Of a DNA stretch of 64,000 nt, positions 1 through 7,962 are shown one piece after another. The notes under the pieces are model-generated. The model was given only the letters and a program-made list of their open reading frames with translations. It did no database searches and had not been told where the DNA came from. The DNA is taken from assembly GCF_002115745.1 (NCBI RefSeq), contig NZ_JFKB01000002.1, forward strand, positions 310,001 through 374,000, given 5' to 3'. The number at the start of each line of letters is the position of its first letter. The stretch's first letter is position 1. The translations under genes were made by a program, and so were the position numbers. This stretch comes from Thalassospira alkalitolerans (lineage in GTDB: Bacteria; Pseudomonadota; Alphaproteobacteria; Rhodospirillales; Thalassospiraceae).

Positions 1-1280
1 TGGATGGAGATCGATTTTGGCGCAACACCTTTGAGATAGAATAGCGCAAAGCCAAAGGGTGGTGTCAGGAAGCTGGTTTGCAGATTGACCGCAACCATCA
101 CCGCGAACCACGTCAGGATTTGGGATTCTGTTGCCCCGATACCGGCAACCATCAGATGATCACCAAAATCAAGCTGGGCAATGACCGGCGCAAAGATCGG
201 CAGGACGATCAGGGTGATTTCCACCCAGTCAAAGAAGAAGCCGAGGATGAACACGATCAGCATCAGCAGGAACAGAATACCCCATGCGCCAAGACCGGCA
301 CTGTTGACCAGATCAATGACCAGATCATCGCCGCCCAGTGAACGGAAGACATAGGAGAATACAGTTGCCCCGGCAAACAGGAAGAACAGCATCGCACCGG
401 TAAGGGCGGACCGTTCACAGACGTCTTTAAGCACATCCCATTTCAGACGGCCTTTGACGATTGCCAGGAAGGTTGCGCCAACCGCACCAACGCCTGCGGC
501 CTCGGTCGGGGTGGCAAAACCGGCAAAAATAGATCCCAGAACCAGAACGATCAGGAAAACCGGCGGGATGAAGCTGCGCACCATCATACGCACCAAATCC
601 ATGCCGTGGACGGCTTCGTCGTCGGGCAGGGGGGGGGCCAGATGCGGCTGCATCTGGCAGCGGACGAAGATATAGATGGTGTAAAGCGATGCCAGCAACA
701 GGCCCGGAATGATCGAGGCCAGGAACAGATTGCCGACCGATATTGACAGGAGGTCGGACATCAGAACCAGCATGATGCTTGGCGGGATCAGAATGCCCAA
801 TGTCCCCGATGCGGCAATCGTTCCGGTCGCAAGCGACGGATCGTAATTGCGGCGCAGCATGACAGGCAGGGCCAGAAGGGTCATCATGACAACCGATGCA
901 CCGATAATACCGGTGGTCGCGGCCATGATCGTTCCCATCAGGGTAACGGAAAGTGCCAGACCGCCCGGAACCTTGCGCATCAGCATGTTCAGGCATTCAA
1001 GAAGGTCTTCGGCGACCCCGCTTTTTTCAAGCATCGTTCCCATGTAAATGAACATCGGCACGGCAACCATCACCATATTTTCGGCAATGCCGCCCCAGAT
1101 GCGGGACACGATGTTGAAGAATTCAATGAATGAGAAGACGTCAAAGGCCATGCCGAGAAGGCCGAACGCAATCCCGATGCCTGAAATGACAAATGCAACC
1201 GGAAGACCCGAGAACACCAGAATGCCCAGTGAGGCAAACATGATCAGCGGAAACCAGTCTTCGATATAGAAGTTTTCCAT
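1..1280 (-). CDS. TRAP transporter large permease, DctM family (partial)
   Basis: This is the large membrane subunit of a tripartite ATP-independent periplasmic transporter, which moves a solute across the inner membrane using an ion gradient. Reading the minus strand from ATG at 1280 gives an uninterrupted frame of about 426 residues beginning MENFYIEDWFPLIMFASLG and running off the left edge, so the C-terminus is missing. The frame is hydrophobic throughout with many predicted membrane helices, and it has family-typical stretches such as GTMLEKSGVAEDLL and GTLGILIPPSIMLV. It starts 23 bases after the DctQ stop, so the two are translated from one message. The substrate must be inferred from the binding protein upstream. 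Confidence 0.93.
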   Translation of the reverse strand, partial: MENFYIEDWFPLIMFASLGILVFSGLPVAFVISGIGIAFGLLGMAFDVFSFIEFFNIVSRIWGGIAENMVMVAVPMFIYMGTMLEKSGVAEDLLECLNMLMRKVPGGLALSVTLMGTIMAATTGIIGASVVMMTLLALPVMLRRNYDPSLATGTIAASGTLGILIPPSIMLVLMSDLLSISVGNLFLASIIPGLLLASLYTIYIFVRCQMQPHLAPPLPDDEAVHGMDLVRMMVRSFIPPVFLIVLVLGSIFAGFATPTEAAGVGAVGATFLAIVKGRLKWDVLKDVCERSALTGAMLFFLFAGATVFSYVFRSLGGDDLVIDLVNSAGLGAWGILFLLMLIVFILGFFFDWVEITLIVLPIFAPVIAQLDFGDHLMVAGIGATESQILTWFAVMVAVNLQTSFLTPPFGFALFYLKGVAPKSISI

Positions 1281-1303
1281 TTGGAATTATCCCCGTTCCG
1301 CGA

Positions 1304-1894
1304 TCAGTCTTTGAGCCTGGCGGCTTCGTTGCCAAGGTCTGCGTGATGTGTGGCGCCAACATAGTGACCGGCGTGATTACGCAGGTTGGTCGGGCCGAAC
1401 ACAAAGACATAGCATTTAAGAAAGACCGAAAGACCGGCCATGGCGAGAAGGCCGAAGCCGATGGGAATGGTCGATTTGATGATCCAGCGATGGGTCAGAC
1501 CAGTGGTTGCAGCCGAAACTTCGTTGTTTTCGAAGGACCGAAGCACAAAGTCATAACCAAAATAAAGTACCAGCCCGCAAAATGGTAAAATACACAGAAT
1601 TGCACCGATCATTTCGATTATGGCACGTGTGCGCGGGCGAAGGTTGTCACGGATTAGTTCGATACGGACATGTGAGTCACGAATATAGCCAAAACCGAAA
1701 CACAGCATGAACAGGCCGGTATGGAGATGCCATTCCAGTTCCTGCAGCTTGATTGATCCCTGACCGCCAAATTTACGCTGTATCACATCGTATACGATGG
1801 TCAGCATCAGCGGGATTGCGAGCAGGGCAGCCCATTTCCCGACACGGGAAACGATGGCATCAATGCCGTCACTCAGTTTTAGTAGCGCTTCCAT
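1304..1894 (-). CDS. TRAP transporter small permease, DctQ family
   Basis: The 196-residue small membrane subunit pairs with DctM to form the TRAP permease. Four hydrophobic segments are visible (roughly residues 17-37, 52-70, 90-112 and 135-160), the usual DctQ topology, with the family-like stretch ELEWHLHTGLFMLCFGFGY between helices 1 and 2. It lies between dctP and dctM in the standard P-Q-M order. It is separated from dctP by 115 bases that contain a strong hairpin, which probably lets the binding protein be made in excess over the permease. Confidence 0.93.
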   Translation of the reverse strand: MEALLKLSDGIDAIVSRVGKWAALLAIPLMLTIVYDVIQRKFGGQGSIKLQELEWHLHTGLFMLCFGFGYIRDSHVRIELIRDNLRPRTRAIIEMIGAILCILPFCGLVLYFGYDFVLRSFENNEVSAATTGLTHRWIIKSTIPIGFGLLAMAGLSVFLKCYVFVFGPTNLRNHAGHYVGATHHADLGNEAARLKD

Positions 1895-1928
1895 TAAAGA
1901 GCCTCCCGGGGTCTTTTCTTTTCGCGGT

Positions 1929-1959
1929 CAAGGCCGGGGCCATTTGGCACCCGGCCTTG
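1929..1959 (-). promoter_or_regulatory. Intercistronic hairpin between dctP and dctQM
   Basis: Arms CAAGGCCGGG (1929-1938) and CCCGGCCTTG (1950-1959) are perfectly complementary, and the 11-base loop contains a further GCCA/TGGC pairing. No T-run follows on the minus strand, so it looks less like a simple terminator and more like an mRNA-stabilising or attenuating structure that raises dctP message over dctQM. The hairpin is seen; its role is inferred. Confidence 0.6.
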
Positions 1960-2009
1960 CCGAGACTTTTCTTGTGGTCTGATGCAAGTCGCCTCAGACC
2001 CAGGACAGA

Positions 2010-3071
2010 TTAATCGAGATATCCGATATCTTTCCAGATTTTGTAGTCTGCGCGGAAGCTCTGCAGGTTTTCATATGCTTCTTTGAAAGGCGCATCCTGT
2101 GCAGAAAGTTCGCCGGCGACTTCTTCCCAAGCGCCACGCATGGCGTCGAGCATTTCAGGCGACCATTTCTTGATGTTCACACCTTTTTCCTGAAGTTCTT
2201 TCAGGGCTGCGAACTGAATTGCTTCACCTTCGGCAAAACCATAGGCCAGATTGTCGTTACAGACGCTTTCGATCTGTGCCTGCTGGGTTTTGTCCAAACC
2301 GTCCCACTTCTCTTTGTTGATCATAAGATCGAAGAAGGTGGACTGCTGATGCCAGCCTGGGAAGTAGTAGTATTTGGCAACCTGGTAGAAGCCGAGCTTG
2401 AGATCAATCGCAGGCATCGAGAATTCGGTCGCATCAATGGTGCCGAGTTCAAGTGCCGGATAGATGTCGCCAGCCGAAAGAAGCTGCGTTGAAACGCCAA
2501 GCTTCTCCATGACTTTCGCGCCAAGACCGAAGAAGCGCATTTTCAGGCCTTTAAGGTCATCAACACTGTTGATTTCCTTGGAAAACCAGCCAGAAGCTTC
2601 TGGTGCGATCAGGCCGCAGAACAGCGACTTGATACCGTGTTCGGCATACAGCTTGTCAAAGATTTCCTGACCGCCGCCAAATTTAACCCATGCCAGATAT
2701 TCACCGGCCTGCGGACCGAATGGAACGGAACCAAATAGTTGCAGTGCGGGAACTTTACCAGCCCAGTAACCCGGGGTCGAGAAAGCAGCATCGATGGAAC
2801 CGGTTGAAACCGCATCGAAGACTTCAAGTGCCGGAACAAGTGCGCCCGGCTCATAGAATTTAATGTTGATATTGCCGCCAGAAACAGCGTCAATTCTTTC
2901 ATCAACGCGTTTGCCAAGCGTCCCAAGCTGGGTCAGGCTGCCAGAATAGGTCGAACCCATTTTCCAGCGAACACGTTCTGAGGCATCGGCATTAGAAGCA
3001 ACCGAAGTAAGTGCAGCCGCTGCAAGGACAGCCACACAGGTTGCTGATTTCAGAATATTAGAAAATTTCAT
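2010..3071 (-). CDS. TRAP transporter solute-binding protein, DctP/TakP-like
   Basis: This 353-residue periplasmic protein captures the substrate and delivers it to the DctQM permease. It has a signal peptide (MKFSNILK, a hydrophobic core of Ala/Val/Leu to about residue 25, and a likely cut near ASNADA-SE). The mature part has the TRAP binding-protein pattern, including LKGLKMRFFGLGAKVMEKLG around residues 175-195, where the conserved arginine normally binds the substrate carboxylate, and a GTIDATEF segment. Segments such as KLGFYQVAKYYYFPGW resemble the TakP group that binds 2-oxo acids, so an organic acid is the likeliest ligand. It is the first gene of the operon; its promoter should lie in the AT-rich DNA above 3071. 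Confidence 0.93.
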   Translation of the reverse strand: MKFSNILKSATCVAVLAAAALTSVASNADASERVRWKMGSTYSGSLTQLGTLGKRVDERIDAVSGGNINIKFYEPGALVPALEVFDAVSTGSIDAAFSTPGYWAGKVPALQLFGSVPFGPQAGEYLAWVKFGGGQEIFDKLYAEHGIKSLFCGLIAPEASGWFSKEINSVDDLKGLKMRFFGLGAKVMEKLGVSTQLLSAGDIYPALELGTIDATEFSMPAIDLKLGFYQVAKYYYFPGWHQQSTFFDLMINKEKWDGLDKTQQAQIESVCNDNLAYGFAEGEAIQFAALKELQEKGVNIKKWSPEMLDAMRGAWEEVAGELSAQDAPFKEAYENLQSFRADYKIWKDIGYLD

Positions 3072-3690
3072 TCGTATCTTCCTCCCTAAAGAAGTCCGAA
3101 ATTGGTATTACCACATCGGAACGACAACCGCCTGTTGCTTTTATTATTACCGGCGGAATCTTTCCGATCCTCTTGTTGCGGGGCGAAGCTTAAGCGTATT
3201 TGGCAAGTATGGGCAAGTTTGTTTCGCCCGCGGCGCAAGAAAATATCTTCGCTAGCGCACAAATATTGCTTGATTTTACCGGAAAAGCGGGATTTCCGCA
3301 TGGAAATGCGTATTTCCACCAAGTGGATCATATTGCATAGCTCTCATTCAAAATTGTTATAGGTGAAGCGTGTGCGACCTATCCTTTGGAGCGAATCGGT
3401 GTCCCCCGAAATTTGCCGTCAAAGGTCGGAAACAGAAGTTTTGATGTGGATGGAAAGCCGTGCAGGAACCCGCGTCAGAAACCGGATAGCGCAATATCGC
3501 CATTGCAGGTGCAAACCGGAAGGATCAAACCGGTGCGGTTCTGCTTGATTATGGCGATGTGGTGGTTTTGACCATTTGGAGGTCTTTTGGGGCGCAATGA
3601 TTTGGCGCCGGAGATTTCGTCGATCCGGGGCGTCATGTGCAAGCCGGGGCAATGAGTGCGATCTGGGAATAAAGGGTCTGAAATGAAAAC
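3072..3690. other. Intergenic region, no convincing gene
   Basis: About 620 bases separate the dctP start from the tRNA-Pro terminator. The part next to dctP (3072-3360) is AT-rich and probably carries its promoter. In 3520-3660 one plus-strand frame reads VLLDYGDVVVL and then, after a stop, AGDFVD, which faintly recalls the last repeat of RTX-type calcium-binding proteins. The frame is broken and too short to name, so no gene is called here. Confidence 0.4.
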
Positions 3691-3714
3691 GGGAAGCCTT
3701 TGAAAAGGCTTCCC
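3691..3714 (-). terminator. Terminator of the first tRNA-Pro gene
   Basis: A perfect 10-bp stem, GGGAAGCCTT (3691-3700) and AAGGCTTCCC (3705-3714), has loop TGAA. On the minus strand it directly follows the tRNA 3' end and is followed by GTTTTCATTT, as expected for an intrinsic terminator. Confidence 0.8.
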
Positions 3715-3720
3715 GACTGA

Positions 3721-3797
3721 TGGTCGGAGCGAGAGGAATCGAACCTCCGACCCCTGCCTCCCGAAGGCAGTACTCTACCAGGCTGAGCTACGCTCCG
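3721..3797 (-). tRNA. tRNA-Pro (anticodon CGG)
   Basis: The minus strand reads CGGAGCG, then a D-arm AGCTCAGCCTGGTAGAGT, an anticodon stem CTGCC/GGCAG closing loop TTCGGGA (anticodon CGG, codon CCG), a T-arm with GGTTCGATTCC, and CGCTCCG followed by ACCA. It is 77 nt long with CCA encoded. It is identical to the copy at 4001-4077. Confidence 0.97.
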
Positions 3798-3959
3798 TCA
3801 GTTCGCGGTTTTTAGCCCGTCTTTCTGGTGGGATCAAGCATAATCCGGCCAATTTGGTCAAAAAAGTTGGCTGTTTCCGGTGGGGGATTTCAGGGGGCCA
3901 TAGGCCTGCGTTTGTCCGCCATATTTTGGGTGAAAATGGTGGCAAACCCTGAATACGCA

Positions 3960-3994
3960 AAAGGCCCCAAAACGGAAACCGTTTCAGGGCCTTT
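3960..3994 (-). terminator. Terminator of the second tRNA-Pro gene
   Basis: Outer arms AAAGGCCC (3960-3967) and GGGCCTTT (3987-3994) enclose an inner stem AAACGG/CCGTTT with loop AAA. The structure lies 6 bases past the tRNA 3' end on the minus strand. The T-rich stretch is short, so termination strength is uncertain. Confidence 0.7.
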
Positions 3995-4000
3995 GAATGA

Positions 4001-4077
4001 TGGTCGGAGCGAGAGGAATCGAACCTCCGACCCCTGCCTCCCGAAGGCAGTACTCTACCAGGCTGAGCTACGCTCCG
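4001..4077 (-). tRNA. tRNA-Pro (anticodon CGG), second copy
   Basis: This 77-nt gene is identical to 3721-3797, with the same CGG anticodon and encoded CCA. The two copies are 203 bases apart, each followed by its own unrelated hairpin terminator. This points to duplication of the tRNA only, or gene conversion keeping the copies identical. Confidence 0.97.
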
Positions 4078-4164
4078 TCATTCTGCGAAGCCGGGTGATA
4101 ATCCCAATTGCCGTTTGACGCAAGGATTTTTTGCGCCAAAAGGCCGGGACCCCGGCATGCGATA

Positions 4165-5175
4165 TCAGTATGGGCGAGAAATACAAAACTCGACGGCTTC
4201 GATCATTGCGTCCTTGGCCGGACCATCATCAAAGCGCGTCAGGGTATCGATGGCCATCTGGCCAAATTCACGGGCACGGTTCATTGATGCGTCAAGTGCA
4301 TCATATTTGCGGATCAGTTTCTGGGCGCGATCAAGGTCGCCATCGACGAATTCCTGATCTTCCATGCAGCGGCGCCAGAAGGTTTTTTCTTCTTCGGTGC
4401 CTTTGGCATAGGAAATGATGACCGGCAGGGTGACTTTACCGTCGCGGAAATCATCGCCGACGGTTTTGCCAAGGGTTGCCTGATGCGCGGAATAATCCAG
4501 CACATCGTCAATCAGCTGGAACGCGGAGCCAAGATAGATGCCATACAGGCGAAGGGCTTCTTCATCCTCGGCCGGGCGATTGGCAACCACCGCACCGATT
4601 TGTGATGCTGCACCAAACAGCGCTGCCGTTTTTGCGGTAATGACTTCGAGATAGGATTTTTCCGTGGTCGCCATGTCATTGGCGGTCGATAGCTGCAAGA
4701 CTTCGCCTTCGGCAATGACCGCCGATGCCTTGGCCAGAATGTCGAGGACCTTAAGCGAGCCGTTTTTGACCATGACAACAAATGCGCGCGCAAACAGGAA
4801 GTCACCGACCAGCACGCTGGCTTCGTTGCCAAACAGGGCATTGGCCGATGCCTGGCCACGGCGGAGCAGGCTTTCATCGACAACATCATCATGAAGCAGT
4901 GTTGCGGTGTGGATAAATTCGACACAGGCCGCAAGATCAACCGCAGACGTACCGCCCTGATAGCCGCAAAGCTGGGCGGATGCCAGTGTCAGCATCGGGC
5001 GCATGCGTTTGCCGCCTGCGGCCACCAGATGGCTTGCCAGTTGCGGGATCAGTGCAACATCACTGTGCATATTATCGATGATAACTTGATTGACGCGCTT
5101 CATGTCGGCATCGACAAGGCGGATCATGGAATCAAGGCTGGGCTCGGTCGTCTGCTGCGTTGCGATTTTGGTCAC
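4165..5175 (-). CDS. Polyprenyl diphosphate synthase (octaprenyl/decaprenyl type)
   Basis: The 336-residue cytosolic trans-prenyltransferase condenses isopentenyl diphosphate units to make the ubiquinone side chain. The first aspartate-rich motif is seen in LLHDDVVDESLLRRG (about residues 92-107), the second in LIDDVLDYS (about 219-227), followed by the typical GDDFRDGKVTLP. An N-terminal GGKRMRPML element that binds IPP is also present. Length and motifs fit the IspB/DdsA group; chain length cannot be read from sequence alone. The gene is transcribed away from the DUF2007 gene at 5422, with about 245 bases of AT-rich promoter DNA between them. Confidence 0.93.
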   Translation of the reverse strand: MTKIATQQTTEPSLDSMIRLVDADMKRVNQVIIDNMHSDVALIPQLASHLVAAGGKRMRPMLTLASAQLCGYQGGTSAVDLAACVEFIHTATLLHDDVVDESLLRRGQASANALFGNEASVLVGDFLFARAFVVMVKNGSLKVLDILAKASAVIAEGEVLQLSTANDMATTEKSYLEVITAKTAALFGAASQIGAVVANRPAEDEEALRLYGIYLGSAFQLIDDVLDYSAHQATLGKTVGDDFRDGKVTLPVIISYAKGTEEEKTFWRRCMEDQEFVDGDLDRAQKLIRKYDALDASMNRAREFGQMAIDTLTRFDDGPAKDAMIEAVEFCISRPY

Positions 5176-5421
5176 GCTTTAATCCGAAACAATTTTTGGC
5201 GTATTGACCCCGCCCACCGGGACGGGTAACGCTGATTTCAGTGGGCGGCCTCAACATAGAGACGCCGGGCGGTTATGGTCAAGTGGACAAATCGTTGCCC
5301 GTTGCGCAACAATGCCTTGTTTTGGGGGCATCCGGTACTGACCGAGGTCAAATTTGCACTGCCCTGCGCATATATATAGACAACATAATTATACAATAAC
5401 CAGTCAGGGTACATAAAACGT

Positions 5422-5679
5422 ATGATCGAGCTATTTCGCAGCAATGACCCGATAGAGCTTAGCTGGGCGCAATCGGTTCTCGCCGACGAAGGCATTGGCA
5501 GCCATATTTTTGATTATCATGCCAGTATTCTTGAAGGATCGATCGGGGCTTTGCCGCGCCGTTTGATGGTCGATCCAACAGACGAAAGCCGGGCAAAATA
5601 TACTCTTGATATTGCCAGACGCGATCTGGATGCGCATAACGCACGACATGATTCCGAGGCCGGGGACGTTCAGGAATAG
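5422..5679 (+). CDS. DUF2007 domain protein (putative signal-transducing)
   Basis: This 85-residue soluble protein matches the DUF2007 family: an N-terminal ELFRSNDPIELSWAQSVL segment, a central GIGSHIFDYHASILEGSIG and a final VDPTDESRAKYTLDIA. Family members are small ferredoxin-fold-like proteins with no firmly assigned activity. It lies 38 bases before the TrmN6-like gene, so the pair is likely co-transcribed from the promoter region shared with the divergent prenyl synthase gene. Confidence 0.85.
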   Translation: MIELFRSNDPIELSWAQSVLADEGIGSHIFDYHASILEGSIGALPRRLMVDPTDESRAKYTLDIARRDLDAHNARHDSEAGDVQE

Positions 5680-5717
5680 GAATCTGGCATATAAGCAGTG
5701 CAGGATTAAGCGGACGA

Positions 5718-6503
5718 ATGACCCAGACCGATTGCGCATTTAAGGTTCCCGATTTTGCGGAAGACCGTATTAGCCATGATTTCCTGCTGGGAGGGTCGGT
5801 GATCCTTAAACAGCCGGTTGATGGGTATCGTGTGGCGATTGATGCTGTTTTTCTGGCCGCAGCGGTGTCGATCAATTCCAGACGTGATCAGAAAATCCTT
5901 GATGTCGGGGCGGCAGTTGGTTCGGCCGGGCTGTGTGTGGCGCGCCGTCTGGACGATGCACAGGTGACCGGGGTGGAGATTCAAGATGATCTCTATGCGC
6001 TGTATTGCCGCAATGTTGTTGAAAACGATCTGATTGGCCGGGTGATGCCGATCCATGGGGACATCAATGATCGCGGCTTGCCATTGGCGGCGGCCAGTTT
6101 TGATCAGGTGATCACAAACCCGCCCTTTTATCCCGGCGGTACACGCCCGGCCAATGAAAGCCGGGCCAAGGCCCATCAGGAAATTACCGCCGATTTGAAA
6201 AGCTGGATCTGGTTCTGTTTGAAGATGCTGCGCCCCAAGGGGCGGATTTCTATCGTGCACCGGGCAGATCATCTCGATCGGATTATCGGGCTTTTGCATG
6301 GCCGGGCCGGTGATATGACGATTTATCCGATCTGGAGCAAAGCCAGTGCGGAAACGCCGTTGCGTGTGATTGTATCGGCGCGCAAGGGTGTTTCATCGCC
6401 GCTTAGGATGCGGCGCGGGATTGTTTTGCATGATGAGGCCGGAGTGTATTTGCCCGAAACCAATGCGCTTTTACGCAGTCTATCTGCATTGCCCGGTTTC
6501 TAA
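5718..6503 (+). CDS. TrmN6-like tRNA1(Val) adenine-37 N6-methyltransferase
   Basis: The 261-residue class I SAM-dependent methyltransferase is the family that modifies adenine 37 of tRNA-Val. Motif I is seen as LDVGAAVGSAGLCVARRL (about residues 61-78), an acidic motif II in VTGVEIQDDLYALYCRN, and the catalytic NPPFY motif (NPPFYPGG, about residues 134-141), typical of N6-adenine methylases acting on RNA. An upstream GGSVILKQPVDGYRVAIDA segment is also characteristic of this family. The exact substrate is inferred from family membership. Confidence 0.85.
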   Translation: MTQTDCAFKVPDFAEDRISHDFLLGGSVILKQPVDGYRVAIDAVFLAAAVSINSRRDQKILDVGAAVGSAGLCVARRLDDAQVTGVEIQDDLYALYCRNVVENDLIGRVMPIHGDINDRGLPLAAASFDQVITNPPFYPGGTRPANESRAKAHQEITADLKSWIWFCLKMLRPKGRISIVHRADHLDRIIGLLHGRAGDMTIYPIWSKASAETPLRVIVSARKGVSSPLRMRRGIVLHDEAGVYLPETNALLRSLSALPGF

Positions 6504-6588
6504 ATCGGCTGTGGTTTAATATAAGGGCATTGAAAGTTGCACCGCCGGTCGGTTGCGGGCCTCAAAATTGATGCTTTGGGATTATGCC

Positions 6589-6822
6589 ATGCTGAGTTTT
6601 TCGAAAATCCTTTTTACCGCATTGATCGTTGTGGTGGTGTGGCAGGGCTTTAAGCTGTTTAACCGTGCCAAGCAGGTTTCCGCGCAGGAACAACCGAAAC
6701 AAACCCGTCACGCCAAGCAGGCAAAATCGCAGAAACACGAAGCGGTGGCGCATGATCTGGTGAAATGCCCGAAATGCGGCGTTTACCATGCCGATGGCAG
6801 CGCGCATGTTTGTGACCGCTGA
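6589..6822 (+). CDS. Small membrane-anchored zinc-ribbon protein (PP0621 type)
   Basis: The protein has one hydrophobic segment near the N-terminus (ILFTALIVVVVW), a basic, Gln/Lys-rich linker, and a C-terminal CPKCGVYHADGSAHVC motif that could bind zinc through CxxC and HxC pairs. This layout matches the short PP0621-like family, whose function is unknown. The start at ATG 6589 is chosen because it places the membrane segment at the N-terminus; a TTG at 6553 and an ATG at 6571 are in frame upstream, so the protein could be up to 12 residues longer. Confidence 0.75.
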   Translation: MLSFSKILFTALIVVVVWQGFKLFNRAKQVSAQEQPKQTRHAKQAKSQKHEAVAHDLVKCPKCGVYHADGSAHVCDR

Positions 6823-7068
6823 TTTGCGCAGGTTACATATTTACCTTTGCTGATTTCTGCTACTTTCGGCCAATAGCCGGTATTTTTGCTTGGAAAAGCA
6901 ATCCGTTCTGTGGATGCTATATGCTGCAACGCGGTATAAAAATCGGCGCGATGGCATAAAAGCGCGAAATTCAGGCCCCCTCAGGGCTTTTGCGTTCTTG
7001 ACCGCGACGGGGTGGGGCGGTAGCTTGCCGCTCTAAATTTACCGACAACATAATAGTGAGTTCGCGCA

Positions 7069-7959
7069 ATGGCGCTCGACGGGTCGCAACGTCCCCCATC
7101 ATTCCAGGAAATCATCCTTCGACTGCAAAGCTATTGGGCAGATAAGGGATGTGTCATCCTGCAGCCCTATGACCTTGAAGTCGGGGCCGGTACGTTCCAT
7201 ACCGCAACCACGTTGCGCGCGCTGGGTCCGGAAAGCTGGAATGTTGCCTATGTGCAGCCGTGCCGCCGCCCGACCGATGGTCGTTACGGCGAGAACCCGA
7301 ACCGTCTTCAGCATTATTACCAGTTTCAGGTTCTGATGAAGCCGTCACCGGCCAATTCGCAGGATCTTTACCTTGGTTCGCTGGCGCATCTGGGCATTGA
7401 TCCGTTGGCGCATGATATCCGCTTTGTCGAGGATGACTGGGAAAGCCCGACGCTTGGCGCTTGGGGCCTTGGTTGGGAAGTGTGGCTGGACGGGATGGAA
7501 GTTACCCAGTTTACCTATTTCCAGCAGGTTGGCGGCTATGAATGCGATCCGGTTCCGGTCGAGATGACCTATGGGCTTGAACGATTGGCGATGTATATTC
7601 AGGGTGTCGAAAACGTTTACGACCTTGATTACAACGGCAATGGCGTGACCTATGGCGATGTGTTCCTGCAAAACGAAAAGGAACAATCGGCCTATAACTT
7701 TGAAGTCGCCAATACAGACGTTTTGTTCCAGCACTTTAAAGATGCACAGGCCGAATGCGGCGTTAATATCGCGCGCGGTCTGGCCCTTCCGGCTTATGAG
7801 CAGGCGATGAAGGCCAGCCATATCTTTAACCTTCTTGATGCGCGCGGCGTGATTTCGGTCACCGAACGTGCGGCCTATATTGGCCGCGTTCGTGATATGT
7901 CGAAATCCTGCTGCGAGGCGTGGCTTCGGTCGCGCGGTCATCTGAAAGAGGAGGCATAG
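7069..7959 (+). CDS. glyQ: Glycine--tRNA ligase alpha subunit
   Basis: The 296-residue alpha subunit of the bacterial tetrameric glycyl-tRNA synthetase carries the class II catalytic core that activates glycine. Very conserved stretches are visible, including [19 protein letters not shown] at the N-terminus, [20 protein letters not shown], and the motif 2 region around [19 protein letters not shown]. It is followed after 3 bases by glyS, so the two subunits are translated in step. The 245 bases upstream contain no gene and probably hold the promoter. Confidence 0.98.
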   Translation: MALDGSQRPPSFQEIILRLQSYWADKGCVILQPYDLEVGAGTFHTATTLRALGPESWNVAYVQPCRRPTDGRYGENPNRLQHYYQFQVLMKPSPANSQDLYLGSLAHLGIDPLAHDIRFVEDDWESPTLGAWGLGWEVWLDGMEVTQFTYFQQVGGYECDPVPVEMTYGLERLAMYIQGVENVYDLDYNGNGVTYGDVFLQNEKEQSAYNFEVANTDVLFQHFKDAQAECGVNIARGLALPAYEQAMKASHIFNLLDARGVISVTERAAYIGRVRDMSKSCCEAWLRSRGHLKEEA

Positions 7960-7962
7960 GTC

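Noticed and set aside
427..1410. Several open frames on both strands inside the TRAP large permease region
   Set aside because: They are shadows of the true dctM frame, which runs without a stop from 1280 to the left edge and has clear membrane-protein composition.
3363..3660. Short open frames and a faint RTX-like peptide
   Set aside because: The frame is broken by stops, the match is only about 20 residues, and no start or ribosome site is convincing.
7000..7030. Possible sigma-70 promoter TTGACC with TAGCTT before glyQ
   Set aside because: The -35 word is good and the spacing is 17, but the -10 word is poor; support is too weak to list as a feature.
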